DNA of 64,000 nucleotides from Xestospongia muta (lineage: Eukaryota; Porifera; Demospongiae; Haplosclerida; Petrosiidae), in contig OY848921.1 of assembly GCA_963693285.1 (NCBI GenBank), forward strand, positions 434,001-498,000, in the 5' to 3' direction. The notes beneath the pieces are model-generated. The model was given only the letters and a program-made list of their open reading frames with translations, searched no databases and was not told the origin of the DNA. Shown here one piece after another: positions 1 through 9,800 of the stretch. Made by a program: the position numbers and the translations under genes. The stretch's first letter is position 1; every line of letters starts with the position of its first letter.

Positions 1-600
1 GGAGCCATGACATGTTTGTTCTGTTCAACTACTTACCATACTCTTGCTAACCACTCTGAAAAGGTTTACTGTCTGTGGAGCAGAGTCGATTATTCTGGGA
101 TTGCATTCCTTATTACTGGATCCCATATCCCGGCATATTATTATTCTTTCTATTGTCGACCTGTCTCACGTATGCTACATATAACAGTAATCAGCATACT
201 CTGTGTTGCCTGCATTTTCATTAGTTTAGGAGAGAAATTTAACAAACCTAAGTATCGTCCATTACGTTTTGCTGTGTTTGTTTCATTTGGTTTATATGGA
301 GTCATACCAGTTATCCAAGTTTGGCTTGAGAAAGGTTTTATTGAACCATACTGGAGTTTTTTGATTGGTCTTGTAACTATGGCAGTTCTATATATAGCTG
401 GTGGTAGTTTGTATGTGTTACGTATCCCTGAACGATTTAATCCTGGCTTCTTTGATGTTTGGGCTCACAGTCATCAGCTATTTCATATATGTGTAGTAAT
501 GGCAGCATTAGTTCACTATCGCACTTTGGTAGTGATGATAAAGAGTCGATATGACTTTGAGGAATGCAGCAACCTTGTAAATATTACTGGGAGAATCTAA
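1..600 (+). CDS. Adiponectin-receptor-like PAQR protein, 5'-truncated by window edge
   Basis: The reading frame is open from base 1, so the 5' part lies outside the window. The visible 199 residues cover the C-terminal half of a seven-helix PAQR receptor. They carry the conserved zinc-site residues: the His of the FHT/YHT..HSEKV segment, the Asp of SRVDYSG, and two His in WAHSHQLFHI near the C-terminus. RIPERFNPGFFDVW is the family signature of AdipoR proteins, which respond to adiponectin-type ligands and have ceramidase-like activity (family knowledge). It is the upstream tandem paralogue of the gene at 912. Its last residues (ECSNLVNITGRI) differ from that copy because of a local 41-bp duplication around the stop codon. 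Family assignment is sure; ligand and exact function are not. Confidence 0.9.
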   Translation, partial: GAMTCLFCSTTYHTLANHSEKVYCLWSRVDYSGIAFLITGSHIPAYYYSFYCRPVSRMLHITVISILCVACIFISLGEKFNKPKYRPLRFAVFVSFGLYGVIPVIQVWLEKGFIEPYWSFLIGLVTMAVLYIAGGSLYVLRIPERFNPGFFDVWAHSHQLFHICVVMAALVHYRTLVVMIKSRYDFEECSNLVNITGRI

Positions 601-648
601 CTATATTGTACTGACTTGTAAATATTACTGGGAGAATATTGTACTGAC
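574..648. repeat. 41-bp tandem duplication across the stop codon of the first PAQR copy
   Basis: The 23-mer starting CTTGTAAATATTACTGGGAG occurs at 574-596 and again at 615-637. The linked piece TATTGTACTGAC also occurs twice, at 604-615 and 637-648. The first unit supplies the last codons and stop, so the duplicated DNA has become C-terminal coding sequence absent from the paralogue. Confidence 0.85.
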
Positions 649-911
649 AAGCTATCTATTTATTGTAACTATAATTCATCCAATCATTCTTAACGTTCTT
701 CAGGCACAGGCACTATATAATACATATACAGAAAGGGACAAAATTTCGTTAAGAACACATTGTTATCCTCAAATCCTTTTTTGTTTATAATATTATTTAT
801 AATCAAGAAGGTTATTAATCCGTTATTCATTGTCAAACGTGTTGGATCGTGACATGATGATGTGGTACCACCTTCTTATATGTATAACTGATTTTAAGCT
901 TCACGAGGCGC
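601..911. other. Intergenic spacer between the two PAQR copies
   Basis: AT-rich spacer holding the short duplication described above and presumably the 3' end of copy 1 and the promoter of copy 2. I see no additional gene. Confidence 0.6.
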
Positions 912-1958
912 ATGGAGTCTTTAAAGAATTCTTCTACTGAAGTACGTAAAAGAGACAACGTTACTACTTCAGAGTCAACTCGAGATAAGACTGATTCCTG
1001 TTCCAATGTTTCAGGTACTGGACTGATAAATGATCTAATGACCAAACTGCCACAAATTGAGAAGATTGTTGACTGGGCTTGGAAGGTTGTCCCTTATCAT
1101 GCACTTCCTCATTGGTTGAAAGATAATGATTACTTGCTCTTTCATCACCGACCGCCAATGTACTCCATTAGAGGTTGTGTAAAGAGTATATTTCGTATGC
1201 ACACCCAAACATGGAACATTTGGACGCATCTTATCGGGTTTGTATTTTTTGTGCTCCTTACATTTAGTGTGTATTGTTTTCGAGACTACATCACACATCT
1301 CTTTGAGGAGAAAGTGACTATCAGTGACCTACCATGGGAAGAACAAGTCATCATCTTTTTCTTCTTCCTTGGAGCCATGACTTGTCTGTTCTGTTCAACT
1401 ACTTTCCACACTCTCTGTAATCATTCAGAAAAAGTGAACGTCTTATGGAGCCGACTGGATTATTTAGGAATAGCACTTCTTATCACTGGTTCCAATATCC
1501 CAGCATATTATTATTCTTTTTATTGTCGACCTTTTCCACGTGTCATTCATATCGTCGTGATCAGTATACTTTGTACCGCCTGTATTGTCACTAGTGTCTG
1601 GAATGAGTTTCACAAACCAGGCTATCGTCCATTACGTTTTGCCGTATTCGTTTCATTTGGTTTCTATGGAGCTATACCTGTTATTCAAGTTTGGCTGGAG
1701 AAAGGAATAGTTGAACCGTACTGGAGTTACTTTATTGGTCTCACAACTATGGCATTTTTATATACTGCTGGTGCTACTTTGTATGTGTTACGTATCCCTG
1801 AACGATTTAATCCTGGCTTCTTTGATGTTTGGGCTCACAGTCATCAGCTATTTCATATATGTGTAGTAATGGCAGCATTAGTTCACTATCATACTTTGGT
1901 AGTCATGATAAAGAGTCGATATGACTTTGAAGAATGCAGATCATATAATCTTTTGTAA
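912..1958 (+). CDS. Adiponectin-receptor-like PAQR protein, complete single-exon gene
   Basis: A 348-residue protein encoded without introns. The polar N-terminus (about 60 residues) is followed by the AdipoR signature HALPHWLKDNDYLL with HRPPM, then FRMHTQTWNIWTHL, then seven hydrophobic helices. Zinc-site residues are visible: His in STTFHTLCNHSEKV, Asp in SRLDYLG, and two His in WAHSHQLFHI. Length is close to human AdipoR1/2 (375-386). The family consists of membrane receptors with the N-terminus in the cytosol and hydrolase (ceramidase-like) chemistry. The start is the first ATG that gives the full N-terminal domain. It lies in tandem with the truncated copy at 1-600, and the two share a perfectly identical 113-bp stretch near the 3' end (408-520 = 1778-1890). 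Orthology to AdipoR rather than other PAQRs is well supported by the N-terminal signature. Confidence 0.93.
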   Translation: MESLKNSSTEVRKRDNVTTSESTRDKTDSCSNVSGTGLINDLMTKLPQIEKIVDWAWKVVPYHALPHWLKDNDYLLFHHRPPMYSIRGCVKSIFRMHTQTWNIWTHLIGFVFFVLLTFSVYCFRDYITHLFEEKVTISDLPWEEQVIIFFFFLGAMTCLFCSTTFHTLCNHSEKVNVLWSRLDYLGIALLITGSNIPAYYYSFYCRPFPRVIHIVVISILCTACIVTSVWNEFHKPGYRPLRFAVFVSFGFYGAIPVIQVWLEKGIVEPYWSYFIGLTTMAFLYTAGATLYVLRIPERFNPGFFDVWAHSHQLFHICVVMAALVHYHTLVVMIKSRYDFEECRSYNLL

Positions 1959-2371
1959 TCCATTCGCTCTAGAGTTTGATTTCCGTCAAATGTAACAATT
2001 ATTTCCAAAATAGTTCTCTGTATTTATTTATAAGTGGATGTAAATTTAATGTCAATAGTTGAAAAAACATACTTTAAATTGAGTCCTTGTTTACGTCTGA
2101 CACTATATATGAGAAGCACTTACTCTCCTGATGTTCTAGTTGATATAAACAAAACATGCCAGCCATATGTTAGATGTTATTCACTCATGTGATACTGACA
2201 CACTCTATACCATATATGGCAATGATACATGTATAGATGTAAAGGTCATATGTTATGGTAACATATTTAAAGGTTAGATTTAATTGAATTGAAACAAAAC
2301 ATTACATATTTATTAAATATAAAATCCCCCCTAATAAAATTAAATTATTTCAAATAAATAAATTGACATTC
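1959..2371. other. Convergent intergenic region
   Basis: AT-rich spacer between the 3' ends of the PAQR gene (plus) and POR (minus). It should hold both polyadenylation regions. No coding signal seen. Confidence 0.6.
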
Positions 2372-3886
2372 CTAAGACCACACATCTTGAAGGTATCGGC
2401 CTCTCTTTTGTAATTTTTTAATATACTCTGCAGCTTCAGACTCTGTTTTTTGACCGTATTGTTTAACAATTGATAATAGAGTACTTTGAACTTCACGTGC
2501 CATATTACGAGCATCTCTAGTAAGTAAAAAGAGAACAAGATTATTTCCTTTTATTGGACAAGACCACTCACCCACAAACATAAAAGAAACCTTGGTCTTC
2601 AAGCAAACGCCATATATACTCTCCGTTCTCTAATAATTTGTGCTGAACATATATCTTCTCAGGCTATGCAAGAGCAAGGTAGTCAAGTCACATGACAGTC
2701 ATGTGACAGTCACATGATCTCACCTGATCTCTAGAGAAGGCTACATGAAGATCGGAAAGCACTCCCTTTTCTTGATATTCTTCAAGTTCCTCTTGATATA
2801 TATAGTCATATTTACTATAACGACAACCGAAATAAAGAACAGTCGGTCCAAGTTTCTTGTCTAACAAATATTTGTTAAAATAATAATGATATATCTCTCT
2901 TACTGCCATTAAGAGCTGCAGACCTGTCTTGGATGAACCCACGGAATGGTGCTAATCCTGTTCCAGGACCAACCATAATTACTGGATTGATAGGACGAAA
3001 GGGAAGGCGAAGAGATGAGTGCCGGACAAAAATAGGAACTTTAGGAGTAAACTCTCCTAATTAAAAGTTAATTAAATTATTATCATAACGGCATAATATA
3101 ATACCTTTTGGTTTGAGGGTTGTAAACCAACTTGTAGCCACGCCCCTATTGGTACGTCCAGTAGATGTTTCATATTCTACTAGAACAGCAGTGATATGAA
3201 CTGAATTAGGGTGGAGCTAAAAGTATGAGTATAACCCTAGTAATTATAAAAATAATGCATCTTACTTTGGGAGATGAAGAAATTGAGTAGTAACGAGCTT
3301 GTAGGCGTGGCAACAATTCCAAGAGATGATCCAAGGGAGGTCGAAACGAGGGAAGATCCTCTAACACAGCAATAATATTTCTAGCAGATTTCACTATCCA
3401 TTCACTATATTCATGCTACAAGGCAAACATGTGACCACACCTACAGACCACACCCACTATTTACCTTGCCTTCCTCACTAGGTGATGTTATTTTGAGAAT
3501 AAATTCCTTGTCTTTCGGGTCAGAGACATATTCTGCTAACTCTCGTAAGACGTGGGTACGAGGAGTAGAGTTAATATCCACATAATAAGTTAGAGCTGTA
3601 CGATAAGTAGTTGGACAAGGGAAAGGATGCTTCTTAGTAGCTTCATCATCAACATTTGTAAGTGAAAAGACGGTGTTTAAATCTACTTGAAGAAGAGAAC
3701 CAATTCTATCGACAGCTGTAGAATTATTGGCAGGGAACACAGCAACATGATCTCCAGCAACATAAGACAGTTTGCTACCAGTAATGTCCATTTCAATATG
3801 CATACATGAACGATTACCACCTTTATGTAACTCTCTGTTGACTGTAATTTCAGCTAAAAATGGATTCTTGCTATTAAAAGGGCTAA

Positions 3887-3972
<86 letters not shown>

Positions 3973-5130
3973 ACAAAATTTGGTTTTTCAAACTTACGGC
4001 TTCTGATTCTGCAAAGATCCTAGTCTGTGAGGTTCTCCTGTAAATATCTTCTCTTCAGCTAAGTCATTATGTAATGTTAGTTCATACTCACGACCAACTT
4101 GAGTAGCCTGACTACTGTCAATATTAAAAAATTGCGCTACAGCTGGCCAAAGAGCTTCCTTCCATGTTACAAAGTCTTCTTCAATACTACAAGACATATA
4201 ATTAGTAAAGGGTGGGGTCTCACAACATACTTGGCATCATCATCGCCTTCTCCTAGTTTAAAAACTCTTTCTGCTCCTAATTTTTCCAATTTTTCATCCA
4301 CAAATTTTCCCATAGCATTGAAATGTTCGTAAGTTTTATTACCTAACGCAAATACCTAAAAATAAAAAAATAATTAATGTAATAATTACAGGAACATAAC
4401 CTTCAACTAATTACTAATAAGCTCCACCCACTGACTTACAGTGTAACAGAGTCCTTCAAGACTATCAGTTGTGTCCTTTAACCAATCATAAAATTCTTGA
4501 GCATTATCAGTAGGGTCTCCCTCACCATATGTAGCCATACAAAATATTGCTAAAGAATCTTTGATCTCTTGACCTAGTTTTACCAAATCCTCCTTTAAGA
4601 AGACCAACCCCTATAATTAAATAAAATTAATTAGTATGACTTACCCAGTCACTGCAGTCCTCAGGGTCAAAGGTCATAGCAGGCATCCCCATACGAGCAG
4701 CATCTTTAGCTAGACGTGTGGCAAATTCCTCAGCTGTTCCAGTTTGAGATCCATAAAATATGACCACTTTCTTTTTACGAGACTTCATCCGATCCACAAA
4801 GTCACCAGTGAAACTCACAGATGACGTCAAAGGTCTACCAATAATACTACAAGATACACATTATTAATGAGTCACATAGGAATCAGATTATCTAATATCA
4901 TTTAGGCATTAGTCTAGTACATCTAACATGGGAATGAGTCTAATAAGAAACATAGGAGTGAATCTATCTTACACTGGATTGATTTGCAAATTCTTGAATT
5001 GTTCATTTGCTGTCTTCTTACTGGTAAATTTCCTGATAATAAGTACAATAACTACTAATAATCCAGTCACTAATATTAAGTCCAGTACACCAAATAATGC
5101 ACCAGCTCCATCATTACTATCATCTGCCAT
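2372..5130 (-). CDS. POR: NADPH-cytochrome P450 reductase, 12 exons
   Basis: The assembled protein has 683 residues (human about 680). It carries electrons from NADPH through FAD and FMN to microsomal P450s on the ER surface. Exons (minus, 5' to 3'): 4973-5130, 4645-4846, 4440-4610, 4231-4355, 3998-4186, 3465-3882, 3266-3415, 3105-3216, 2904-3056, 2724-2860, 2572-2663, 2372-2516. All junctions are GT-AG and keep frame. Visible in order: N-terminal membrane anchor (about residues 15-35), FMN-binding [10 protein letters not shown] and [13 protein letters not shown], linker [15 protein letters not shown]-binding ARYYSISSS and GVATSW, NADPH-binding [26 protein letters not shown], and the C-terminal ..DVWS typical of POR. 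Intron 9 is only 43 bp. Intron 5 contains the GA/CT microsatellite. The gene is divergent from a decayed RAD1 first exon 79 bp upstream. Confidence 0.96.
3889..3969. repeat. (GA)n microsatellite in POR intron 5
   Basis: About 80 bp of uninterrupted GA on the plus strand, which is CT on the transcribed sense. It ends at CCTTTAG of the exon 6 acceptor and so forms an expanded polypyrimidine tract. Confidence 0.95.
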
Positions 5131-5209
5131 AATTTCTTGAATTAGGAAGTACTGTATTACACATGAAGGTGGGCATTAATTAGAATAGGAGGGCGGGGCT
5201 GGTTACAAC
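5131..5209. promoter_or_regulatory. Shared divergent promoter, left copy (POR side active)
   Basis: Only 79 bp separate the POR ATG (5130, minus) from the ATG of a decayed RAD1 exon 1 (5210, plus). The block GTGGGCATTAATTA with AATAGGA is conserved in the right-hand copy at 6396-6476, making it a candidate core element. Promoter role is inferred from position and conservation. Confidence 0.6.
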
Positions 5210-5300
5210 ATGGCTGCTCAAGACAATCTCAAGATGATAATTATATATACCCTTAGATCTACACTTGCTCACATAGACAATCCACGTATAACACCCGTGC
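5210..5300 (+). pseudogene. Decayed copy of RAD1 exon 1
   Basis: Starts ATGGCTGCTCAAGAC and continues with GCTCACATAGACAAT and CCACGTAT, matching RAD1 exon 1 (6477-6566). A short deletion and an inserted AT-rich stretch of about 40 bp destroy the frame. The POR exon 1 beside it is intact, whereas the reverse holds at 6257-6566. Confidence 0.85.
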
Positions 5301-5436
5301 CCACATTCCTTACTGTGGACACAAAAGTCAACTCGTGTGACCAGACTTACTTTAGCTTGAAATTTTAAAAGACGACAAGTTAAAGTCAGATTTAGGAAGA
5401 GTTCAGCTTCCACGAGAAATCGCTAAATCGTGTAAC

Positions 5437-5658
5437 ATGGATCATAAAGATATTGATTTAGTTTTCGAAGCACATGTTAAGGAGCTGTTGGCCATACCAG
5501 GTGTCACAGGTGCTGAAATCGATTATAAATTTGATGAAAAAACACAGCCATGTATTGTGGTCTATGTAAAAAAGAAGAGCACCAGTGAAGACTTGATTCC
5601 AAAACAATTGGGTAACTGGCCAGTTGAAATCATCGAGAGTGAAGCTGTTTTTGCTTAA
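5437..5658 (+). CDS. Small conserved protein of unknown function, 73 aa
   Basis: Intronless ORF beginning MDHKDIDLVFEAH. The core reads IPGVTGAEIDYK, then CIVVYVKKK, then LGNWPVEIIES. A paralogue of 67 residues lies at 42180-42383 (minus) and shares PGVTG, CIVVYV and the LPxKLGxWPV pattern. That two diverged copies keep this pattern argues for a real protein. The shape (GVxGv..., I-V-V-Y-V, G-W-P-V) resembles the short N-terminal module seen before some trypsin-like peptidases, but no catalytic domain follows, so I assign no function. It sits between the duplicated POR/RAD1 promoter copies. Confidence 0.75.
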   Translation: MDHKDIDLVFEAHVKELLAIPGVTGAEIDYKFDEKTQPCIVVYVKKKSTSEDLIPKQLGNWPVEIIESEAVFA

Positions 5659-5811
5659 TGTACTAATTTACTTATTTGTTAAACATTGTAAGTAAAGATT
5701 GTCCTGATGTTGCAAATTATAAATATTTAGTCCAATGATCAATTGTTTTAGATGTTGTGTTTCATGTGTACTTCTTGCCATATATATAGTTGTTATTTAA
5801 TAAAGCAAGAA

Positions 5812-6225
5812 AAGTCTCAGTTAAGATGTCAGCAAATACAAGAGTCTAGTAATTAGAGATAGCTATACTCCTTCATATAGTCTATAATTATAAGTTAATG
5901 TAGGAGTTAGATTTACAAATATTGGAGGAATTAGTAGCCAAAGAGGAAGAAGAGAAGTTAGCAAGGAGAGCAAGATGTGAAGCAGAGAAAGCAGATGCAC
6001 AATACATAAGAGATATAATGATGAAACAACTTAAACAGAAAGACAAAGAGAGGCAGAGTTAGAAATTATTTACTACTAAGCATGATTTTAAGTCCTTTAA
6101 TAATACAATACAGATGCAGTAGTTATCTCATAAGATGATGTAATATGTTGTAACATTTGTGATAATCACATAATTGACCCTTAAGGTGATAATTATACAA
6201 ACCCTTAGACCTACCATTATACCTT
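5812..6225 (+). pseudogene. TCHP-derived fragment (exons 10-11 and flanking introns)
   Basis: Sequence from 5812 on follows TCHP 11826-12260. It contains GTTAAGA..ATGTCAGCAAATACAAGAG, the exon 11 acceptor context (about 5908), most of exon 11, and the downstream intron with GATGATGTAATATG. Exon 11 carries a frameshift near AAACAGAAAGACAAAG and lacks the rest of the gene, so it is a non-functional partial duplicate. Confidence 0.85.
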
Positions 6226-6256
6226 GCTGTCCTCACTAGGAGTGAATCTATCTTAC

Positions 6257-6395
6257 ACTGGATTGATTTCCAAATTCTTGAATTGTTTATTTGTTGTCTT
6301 CTTACTGGTAAATTTCCTGATAATAAGTACAATAACTACTAATAATCCGGCACACCAAATAATGCACCAGCTCCATCATTACTATCATCTGCCAT
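6257..6395 (-). pseudogene. Decayed copy of POR exon 1
   Basis: Matches POR exon 1 (4973-5130) including start codon context (ATG at 6395) and the donor CCAGT|GTAAGA. It is 139 bp instead of 158: a 19-bp deletion after the membrane-anchor codons shifts the frame. It is divergent from the intact RAD1 exon 1. Confidence 0.88.
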
Positions 6396-6476
6396 AATTT
6401 TGTTGGTTGTTGCATAAGAAAGTAAGCATATGAATGTGGGCATTAATTAAAATAGGACTGAGGGCAGATTACAAAC
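6396..6476. promoter_or_regulatory. Shared divergent promoter, right copy (RAD1 side active)
   Basis: 81 bp between the decayed POR ATG and the RAD1 ATG. It holds the same GTGGGCATTAATTA / AATAGGA block as 5131-5209. The role is inferred. Confidence 0.55.
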
Positions 6477-7868
6477 ATGGCTGCTACTCAAGACCATCTT
6501 TTAATAGCTCACATGGACAATGCACGTATCTTGTCAGCCATTTTGAAGTCTGTACAATTTCAAGAGGTAACTAGTCCTTTGATGACAATAACACTATCTA
6601 GCCACACCCCCACAGATGGCAACATGCTTCATTAGTACTAGTGGTCTAAAGGTAACAGTAGAACAGGCCAAATGTGTACAGGTTAGAGAAATGTGACATG
6701 AAGCCTTTTTATCCATGGCCATTAGGCAAATGCATTTATACAGTCGGCCATGTTTCAGGAGTATAAATACAATGATGATACACCATGTGTGTTTCGTATC
6801 AACCTAAATGCTCTAATTGTAAGTAATATTCAAAAAATAATATTAAAATGTATTCTTTAATCAGGAATGTCTGAATATATTTGGTAGTGGAAGTGGAAGT
6901 GGATATGAGTCACACACTGCACTTAAATTGTACTACAATGGATATGGGAACCCCCTACAATTACTGTAAGTAATTAAATCTAGAGAGTTAATTATTCATT
7001 TCATTTTAAGATTAGAAGAGAATGGTGTCCTCACAGATTGTACAATTCAAACACAAGACGCTGATGAAACTCTTGATTTTGACTTCACAACAAGCAATGT
7101 CTGTAATAAAATAATTATGAAGGTAATGACACATCACATGATGATCATGTGACGTCCAAGTAATGAATATTGTTAAACCTCATATAGTCTGAATGTATGA
7201 AAGAGGCATTTGCTGAACTGGATTTAACAAGTGACATTATTGAAATGATGATGTCATCATCAACTCCTAACTTTCGGCTGGCAACATATGGATATTCTGG
7301 TACCACACAGGTATAAGTCATTCATACATTAATTAATCCATTTGTCCATTCTACTAGTTTGACTATCCTAAAGATTCTGATATGATTGAAGTCTTTGAGT
7401 GCGAAAAAACACAACAAAACAAGTAAACATGTGACAGTCATGTGACCTAATTATGATATTATTATTATTACAGATATAAACTGGCTTTATTAAAACCTTC
7501 TATTAAAGCATTAAACCAGTCGTCAAAGATCTCAATTAGAATGGATGAGAGAGGGTTCCTATCATTACAATATATGATTGTAACTGAAGATCAACAGATT
7601 TGCTTTGTAGAATATCTGGTAAGTACATGTAGTTCATTACATGTACATGTATTGTTATATGTAGTTCATTACATGTACATGTATTGTAACATGTAGTTCA
7701 TTACATGTACATGTATTGTAACATGTGGTTCATTACATGTACATGTATTGTTATATGTGGTTCATTACATGTACATGTATTGTTACATGTAGTTTGTTAT
7801 TGTTATCTATTATGTATAATACATTGTTGTAGTGTGTACCAGAGGAGGAAGAAGAAGAGGAACACTAA
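6477..7868 (+). CDS. RAD1: Cell-cycle checkpoint protein RAD1 (9-1-1 clamp), 9 exons
   Basis: The assembled protein has 276 residues (human 282). RAD1 is the PCNA-like subunit of the RAD9-RAD1-HUS1 clamp that is loaded at damaged DNA and activates ATR signalling. Exons: 6477-6566, 6616-6681, 6726-6818, 6865-6965, 7011-7122, 7188-7310, 7358-7422, 7474-7618, 7833-7868. Recognisable blocks in order: GLKVTVEQAKCVQANAFIQ, NIFGSGS, YNGYGNPLQLLLEENG, ETLDFDFTTSNV, AELDLTSD, DYPKDSDMIEVFEC, YKLALLKPS, and DERGFLSLQYMI with QICFVEY. The C-terminus is a short acidic tail (poly-Glu). Introns 1-7 are about 45-65 bp. Intron 8 (214 bp) is expanded by a tandem repeat. Confidence 0.95.
7621..7795. repeat. 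Tandem repeat of about 36 bp in RAD1 intron 8
   Basis: Five degenerate copies of a unit containing TTCATTACATGTACATGTAT then TGTTAcATGTaG. The self-complementary core ACATGTACATGT recurs in each copy. Confidence 0.85.
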
Positions 7869-7958
7869 TGACCACACCCAATATCACTTATACTTTCAAT
7901 AATTATTCATGAATCATGTGACAATCACATGTTGATGATGTAATGATAAAGTATGTTA

Positions 7959-9525
7959 TTACCAACCAGGACCAGCTTGTCGTCTCATTCTACGAGTATT
8001 TCGATCTTGATCTCTCATTTTCTTTTCCATTTCGGCATCAGTCAGTACTTGTATGTTAGGACCCCAAGTTTCAGCGTCAGCTAAGGTTCTTACAGGAAAT
8101 TTAATAGGAGGGAGAGGAGAGTCACTAGAGAAACAAAGAGACCACTTTTATACAATGTATAATCAATGTATTAAGTATACAAAATTACCAATATATAAAT
8201 TGCCAAAGGGTTTGCCCACAGTTCAGTTTCTTACTTGAAAGCATATGTTTTTGCATGCCAGCTTAATTGTCCTCTAATAGAGTAAGCTACTGCAGTGACA
8301 AACTCTCCTCCCAGTCCAAGATCAGCACATAAACAACGAGCAAAGTCCTCCGGATTATTTAAAGGATTTGACAAGTCCCATTCAAATTGATCCACTAATG
8401 AAATATTCCCAACTTGTATATTTAACTAAAGTAAGCAGGATATATCATATCTGTATCGTTTAAGGATGTTTACATACTTTAATGATGATACGTCTGTCTT
8501 CTTCGTCTTGTGGTATCATATCTGAAGAGAACTGGTCTATCTGTTGTCTGATGGATTGTGAAATAGCTGGAATAAATGAAGTAGCTGGTAGTTCTAAGTC
8601 ATCACATAGTACTTGAGCAAACTGTTCTGGAGTTATCAGAGGATCTACGATAATAAAGAAGTATTGGGGTTAGTAATATAACAAGAGGGAGGTACCATTT
8701 TTGTTCCAAGTGAAGGTATCTCGTAATTTTTGTCCCTCAATATCAATATCCAGTCTTATTGGTACTAATACTTCTGATAATGCCGCTGCTTCATAGAGAG
8801 CAGCTGGATTCTTATCATCATAACTAGATAACACATAGAGGCTATGAATATCATTATTTGAAATGGGTAGTGAAGTTAATCACCATATATGGGGGTATGT
8901 GTATTAAATTGGGTAACACATTACCATATATGGGTATGTGTATTAAATTGGGTAACACATTACCATATATGGGTATGTACCCAGTAGGTATTATTTCATT
9001 ATAAACTTACATTGTCGGAAAACTCTTCACTTTTTTAGTACCCACTTTGTAATGGGTTACGGGGGTAGCACTAGGTACAGCGTCAAGGTGATATGAATAG
9101 TTAGGAATTTGATTAAGCCAATTTTTCTTTGAGTTACGTCCTCCCACACCACTTTGAGATGAAAACGATGTCGTCTGAGATGAGTTACGTTCTAATGAGG
9201 GCATATAGGACCCTTCAAATCCAGCGGAAGTACGATATTTTCCCTCTAAACCAGATAACAGTTCCTCCACTTCATTTACTTTGACCATCATTACATTAGA
9301 TGAGATATTGCAATGACTGTAGCCGATCTGTTCACTAGCTAGACGGCGTTCCTCTGCTGTCATTTTCCTACGCCATAATGAAGGGTATTTCTTGTACAGG
9401 TCCCCACGAAATAATCGGAGATAGTTACCAACTTCAGAACCTAACATGTACTCTTCATCCTCTAGTTTAAATATACGGGGTTTGGGTCCATAAGTTTTTA
9501 AAGATGTACATTGTTCATGAGCCAT
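7959..9525 (-). CDS. SMARCB1: SWI/SNF chromatin-remodelling subunit SMARCB1 / SNF5, 5 exons
   Basis: 388 residues (human 385). Core subunit of BAF/PBAF remodellers that contacts the nucleosome acidic patch. Exons (minus, 5' to 3'): 9011-9525, 8696-8823, 8478-8644, 8235-8425, 7959-8124. The N-terminal winged-helix region shows [18 protein letters not shown] and [10 protein letters not shown]. After a Ser-rich linker come [14 protein letters not shown] and the two SNF5 repeats: repeat 1 around [20 protein letters not shown] to IRQQID, repeat 2 around [19 protein letters not shown] to [16 protein letters not shown]. The C-terminal basic helix [20 protein letters not shown] is the acidic-patch-binding region. 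It is head-to-head with TCHP, with 275 bp between the ATGs. Confidence 0.96.
8880..8975. repeat. Short tandem repeat in SMARCB1 intron 1
   Basis: About 2.3 copies of a 42-43-bp unit containing ACCATATATGGG, TATGTGTATTAAATTGGG and TAACACATT. Confidence 0.8.
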
Positions 9526-9800
9526 TTTAAGTAGTCTCGTTCTCAGACCACGGTATCAGTATATATCTGGGGACGAATTCATCTTCTAGTTACGGACATA
9601 AACGGAAACGTTCTACAATTTGTACAGAAAGTAGATGAGGAATAATGGCAATATTTCCGTATACTTAATTATACATTTTAAAAATAACTGGCGGGCTTTC
9701 AAATAGACTAATTAAAATAGGAATTGAATTGTTAGTGTAAGTATCACTGTCACTTTGTATCTAATTTTAATTATTCTTTCATTATAGTTCTACAGTAAAT
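9526..9800. promoter_or_regulatory. Divergent SMARCB1-TCHP promoter region
   Basis: 275-bp spacer between two opposite start codons. It must hold the 5' UTRs and promoters of both genes. No clear TATA box is assigned. Confidence 0.5.

Noticed and set aside
1035..1298. Minus-strand ORFs across the PAQR gene
   Set aside because: Shadows of a well-supported conserved coding region on the plus strand.
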